This document shows positions 45,679-50,313 of a stretch of DNA of 50,313 nt, in pieces. The notes under the pieces are model-generated. The model saw nothing but the letters and a program-made list of their open reading frames with translations. It was not told where the DNA came from and made no database searches. This DNA comes from Rickettsia endosymbiont of Pseudomimeciton antennatum (GTDB lineage Bacteria; Pseudomonadota; Alphaproteobacteria; Rickettsiales; Rickettsiaceae). The DNA lies in the NCBI GenBank assembly GCA_020881195.1, contig JAJIYL010000053.1:1-50313 (forward strand), read 5' to 3'. The position numbers were made by a program, and so were the translations under genes. Position 1 is the first letter of the stretch. Each line of letters begins with the position of its first letter.

Positions 45679-46416
45679 ATGAGAAATAAATCTAAGATTT
45701 CTAAAGATTTCTACTACATATATGGTAAACATCCAGTATTTGCAGCACTAAGTAATCCAAAACGTCATATTCAAAGAGTTTTATGTACAGAATATATTTT
45801 TAATTTGAATAAAAATTTAATATCTAATCATCAATATGAGATTACCAACACAGACTCCTTAACACGTCTTCTTGGCTCAAATCATAATCATCAGGGAATA
45901 GCCGCTAACGTTAAAAGCATTTTCTTTAATCATATTGAAGATATTGACATAACTACAGCCAATTGTAAAGTTGCTATTTTAGATCAAGTAACCGATCCAC
46001 AAAATATTGGTGCTATTATTCGTAGTGCAGCTTCTTTTGGCATCACAGCCATAATATTACCTACCGATAATGCCCCAGACGAAAATGCTACTATAGCAAA
46101 AACAGCTTCTGGAGCTTTGGAACTAGTACAAATTGTTAAGGTCACTAATTTAAGATGGTCAATAGAATATCTCAAGAAACATGGATTTTGGATTATTGGT
46201 CTTGATGGTAACGCAACACAATCCTTAAATACCAAAATATTTTCAGATAAAATGGCAATAATACTTGGCTCTGAAGACAAAGGAATCAGACGTTTAGTTA
46301 AAGAACAGTGCGACCATCTAGTTAAAATCCCAATTTCCAGCAAGGTGGAAAGCCTAAATGTTTCAAATGCTGCTGCAATATTGTTTTATTTAACTCACCT
46401 TACGCATGGCATTTAA
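45679..46416 (+). CDS. rlmB: 23S rRNA 2'-O-ribose methyltransferase RlmB-like (SpoU family)
   Basis: 245 residues. An N-terminal substrate-binding domain (YYIYGKHPVFAALSNPKR) is followed by the SPOUT domain with its three motifs: DQVTDPQNIGAIIRSAASFG, LGSEDKGIRRL and IPISSKVESLNVSNAAAI. RlmB methylates a guanosine in the 23S rRNA P-loop (Gm2251 in E. coli); the related TrmH acts on tRNA, but the N-terminal domain favours RlmB. The last codons (LTHLTHGI and stop) form the left arm of a long palindrome that continues after the gene. Confidence 0.9.
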   Translation: MRNKSKISKDFYYIYGKHPVFAALSNPKRHIQRVLCTEYIFNLNKNLISNHQYEITNTDSLTRLLGSNHNHQGIAANVKSIFFNHIEDIDITTANCKVAILDQVTDPQNIGAIIRSAASFGITAIILPTDNAPDENATIAKTASGALELVQIVKVTNLRWSIEYLKKHGFWIIGLDGNATQSLNTKIFSDKMAIILGSEDKGIRRLVKEQCDHLVKIPISSKVESLNVSNAAAILFYLTHLTHGI

Positions 46417-46580
46417 AAGCCATAGGGAAAATAGATTGGAGTCATTGTGCGAAGCCGCTTTGCGGCGACGCGGCAATCCAAAAAACGGTCAGGAATGGAT
46501 TGCTTCGTCGGCTACGCCTTCTCGCAATGACGCTAGGCTATTTTCCCTATGACTTTTAAATGCCATGCGTAAGGTGAATT
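46398..46580 (+). repeat. Nested palindromic element overlapping the 3' end of rlmB
   Basis: The outer arms (about 46398-46436 and 46540-46580) are inverted copies that contain TTCACCTTACGCATGGCATT-like sequence; the left arm includes the last seven or so codons of rlmB. Inside is a CGTCATTGCGAG-type palindrome (46441-46532) with inner pair GGCAATCC and GGATTGCTTCGTCG. It may also end transcription from both sides, since nfu converges here. Confidence 0.85.
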
Positions 46581-46613
46581 AATTACTTATCTCTATACTG
46601 GGTAACTAATATC

Positions 46614-47174
46614 TTAATCTTCTACAGCTTCAACAGATTCTACCTCAGGAATGAAGTGTTTAAGCATTGATTCAATACCATTTTTTAAAGTAATAGTCGA
46701 GCTAGGACAACCATAGCAGGCTCCACGAAGCTCTAATTTTACCACTCCATTTTCAAATCCTCGATATATTATATCGCCTCCATCCATGGCAACCGAAGGA
46801 CGTACACGTGTTTCAATAATTTCTACAATCTGTTGTTCTATCTCAGACATTTCTTCAAAATTATCTACAGTAGATTTATCATTTTGCCCGTCAAAAACAG
46901 TAAAACCAGAAGTAAAATGATCCATAATAATCATTAAAATCTCAGGTTTTAAAACCAGCCAATCACTTTCTTCCTCCTTAGTAATAGTAATAAAGTCACT
47001 ACCAAGAAATACAGATTTTACGTTATTTATATTGAATAATTGAACTACTAGACTGCTTTTACCTTTTGCCTCATCAAGATTGCTAAAATGCATTGGTTGA
47101 TTAGGGCTAACAGATATATTAGGGAAAAATTTTATCGCATTGGGATTAGGAGTAAATTCAGTTTGAATAAACAT
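46614..47174 (-). CDS. nfu: NifU-like Fe-S scaffold protein (Nfu)
   Basis: 186 residues from ATG 47174, which has AAGGAG at normal spacing; an ATG two codons upstream lies too close to it, and a longer frame runs into the tRNA-Leu gene. The N-terminal half is the Nfu_N domain (FIQTEFTPNPNAIKFFP). The C-terminal half carries the NifU motif RPSVAMDGGDIIYRGF and the cluster-binding pair Cys-x-x-Cys in GACYGCPSSTITL. It transfers assembled Fe-S clusters to target proteins. tRNA-Leu ends only 24 bases upstream, so the two are probably co-transcribed. Confidence 0.94.
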   Translation of the reverse strand: MFIQTEFTPNPNAIKFFPNISVSPNQPMHFSNLDEAKGKSSLVVQLFNINNVKSVFLGSDFITITKEEESDWLVLKPEILMIIMDHFTSGFTVFDGQNDKSTVDNFEEMSEIEQQIVEIIETRVRPSVAMDGGDIIYRGFENGVVKLELRGACYGCPSSTITLKNGIESMLKHFIPEVESVEAVED

Positions 47175-47198
47175 ATACATCTCCTTTGATAAAATGAA

Positions 47199-47284
47199 TG
47201 GTACCCGCGGCCAGACTTGAACTGGCAAGGGTTTGCACCCCACGGATTTTAAGTCCGTTATGTCTACCATTCCATCACGCGGGC
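47199..47284 (-). tRNA. tRNA-Leu (UAA)
   Basis: 86 nt including an encoded CCA. Acceptor GCCCGCG pairs with CGCGGGT (terminal G-U); discriminator A. The anticodon stem ACGGA/TCCGT encloses CTTAAAA with anticodon TAA, and a long variable arm (GGGGTGCAAACCC) marks a class II tRNA. It directly precedes nfu. Confidence 0.95.
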
Positions 47285-47482
47285 AAAGTCAGGTTAGTTC
47301 AATCATGATTGCTTACACAGCTACCAGATTCACATAGATTACTATGAAGATTGCACAGATTAATAAAAAAAATGTTAAAAAGCAAGTGTTTTTATAAATC
47401 ACCTAAATCATGGCAGTTCTAAAAATTGCACCTTTGTTGCCAAGACCTCGAACTTTAAGGATTATTTAGAATTTTTTCTGTC

Positions 47483-47704
47483 TATAGCTAACTCGATTAA
47501 AACATTCCCCCCAATTCACAGGACGATTTAAAAATTGCAGAGAAATAAGACTGGAAGCTTAAGGACGTCATTGCAAAGAAGACCGTAGAGAGCAACAAAG
47601 CAGTCCATAAAAATTTATATAATCCAGATTGCTTCGTTACCGCTAAAACACCTCCTCCCAACGACACCGTTTGAAACGGATAAATACTAATCGAGTTAGC
47701 TATA
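47483..47704 (+). repeat. Large decayed palindromic element between tRNA-Leu and mdh
   Basis: Perfect 17-bp outer arms (TATAGCTAACTCGATTA at 47483-47499, inverse at 47688-47704) enclose a degenerate CGTCATTGC-type palindrome (47564-47670) with GATTGCTTCGTTACCG. The right end lies 3 bases from the mdh stop codon. The rest of the 423-base gap (47285-47482) has no recognisable feature. Confidence 0.65.
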
Positions 47705-47707
47705 AGT

Positions 47708-50028
<2,321 letters not shown>

Positions 50029-50072
50029 ATTTTATTTTCTTTAGATTAGTTAAGATTAGACTGCTCTAGGAA

Positions 50073-50313
50073 CCTCAGTTTTGGATTAGAATTTAAAAAT
50101 TTTAATCCAAAAACTGGTATACTCAAATGATTTGGAGAATTGGATTTGAAAATGAGGGACGAGCATACGCAACGTACATGAGGTACGTGAGTATGCGAGT
50201 CCCTGATATTTTCAAAAAACAATTCTTCAAAGCAGAAGAGTATAAAGCAATAAGGAAAAATGCATTCTTGAAGCGGTTCTACGAATGCATTTTAACCTAA
50301 TTTTTAGCTAATA
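50073..50313 (-). repeat. Composite structured repeat, copy 3 (cut by the window end)
   Basis: Same orientation as copy 2: hairpin D (about 50076-50113), a nested 124-bp element, then hairpin C (from 50258) with loop decamer GAAGCGGTTC, running off the window in the middle of hairpin B. It occupies nearly all of the region upstream of rho. Confidence 0.88.
50120..50242 (-). mobile_element. 124-bp-type palindromic element nested in composite copy 3
   Basis: 123 bp between TA dinucleotides (50118-50119 and 50243-50244), with TACTC ends and the GTACATGAGGTACGTGAG core. It sits at exactly the same point of the composite repeat as the copy at 18285, so either the composite spread after acquiring it or the site is a preferred target. 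Confidence 0.82.

Noticed and set aside
47175..47270. Upstream extension of the nfu reading frame
   Set aside because: The extra codons read through tRNA-Leu; a good ribosome binding site supports the start at 47174.

Overview
The window is AT-rich chromosomal DNA of an obligate intracellular alphaproteobacterium of the order Rickettsiales, close to Rickettsia or a sister genus such as 'Candidatus Megaira' (genus inferred, not tested). Evidence: a Tlc-type ATP/ADP translocase, a rickettsial-type PLD-family protein, a homologue of the rickettsial outer-membrane-protein lysine methyltransferases, a tlyC/corC gene behind ybeY, a ProP-like MFS transporter, LpxI in place of LpxH, tuf followed by tRNA-Gly and tRNA-Tyr, and many palindromic elements like the Rickettsia palindromic elements.

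Layout. 1-5 kb is accessory: a cut AAA-ATPase/nuclease-type gene, an orphan iscX, a composite structured repeat and a 607-residue protein with a C48 (Ulp1/SENP-like) protease domain that looks like a secreted effector, then dusB. 4.7-7.8 kb is the plus-strand run ybeY-corC/tlyC-ABC-F. 7.8-8.6 kb is a BrnT/BrnA-like toxin-antitoxin module whose toxin gene is split by a 163-bp MITE. 8.9-16.8 kb holds a beta-barrel outer membrane protein, the protein lysine methyltransferase, tlc, a membrane-anchored protein of unknown function, a polyprenyl diphosphate synthase and a PLD protein. 16.8-23.4 kb (minus) has an MFS transporter, dnaQ-coaE and the lipid A block lpxD-fabZ-lpxA-lpxI. 23.6-27.2 kb (minus) is a compact folate operon folB-folKP-folA-CADD-folC2 with the gene content of the chlamydial operon; folC2 is frameshifted and folB has no ordinary start codon. 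27.3-29.0 kb is an ABC exporter. 29.4-43.8 kb is the S10-spc-alpha ribosomal superoperon on the minus strand (rpsJ to rplQ, plus rpsT, secY, adk, rpoA), followed by tuf, tRNA-Gly, tRNA-Tyr, rlmB, tRNA-Leu with nfu, mdh and rho.

The most unusual content is the layered population of small palindromic and mobile elements. A 163-bp MITE has three copies of equal length, each flanked by TA. A second element of about 124 bp also sits between TA dinucleotides and contributes an in-frame N-terminal extension to LpxI. Both have inserted into a larger composite repeat made of several hairpins, two of which carry perfectly complementary 10-nt loops. Because the composite exists in occupied and unoccupied forms, the insertion sites can be read directly. 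Other palindromes interrupt the ribosomal superoperon twice and overlap the 3' end of rlmB.

All gene identities come from reading the translated sequence; no database search was run.
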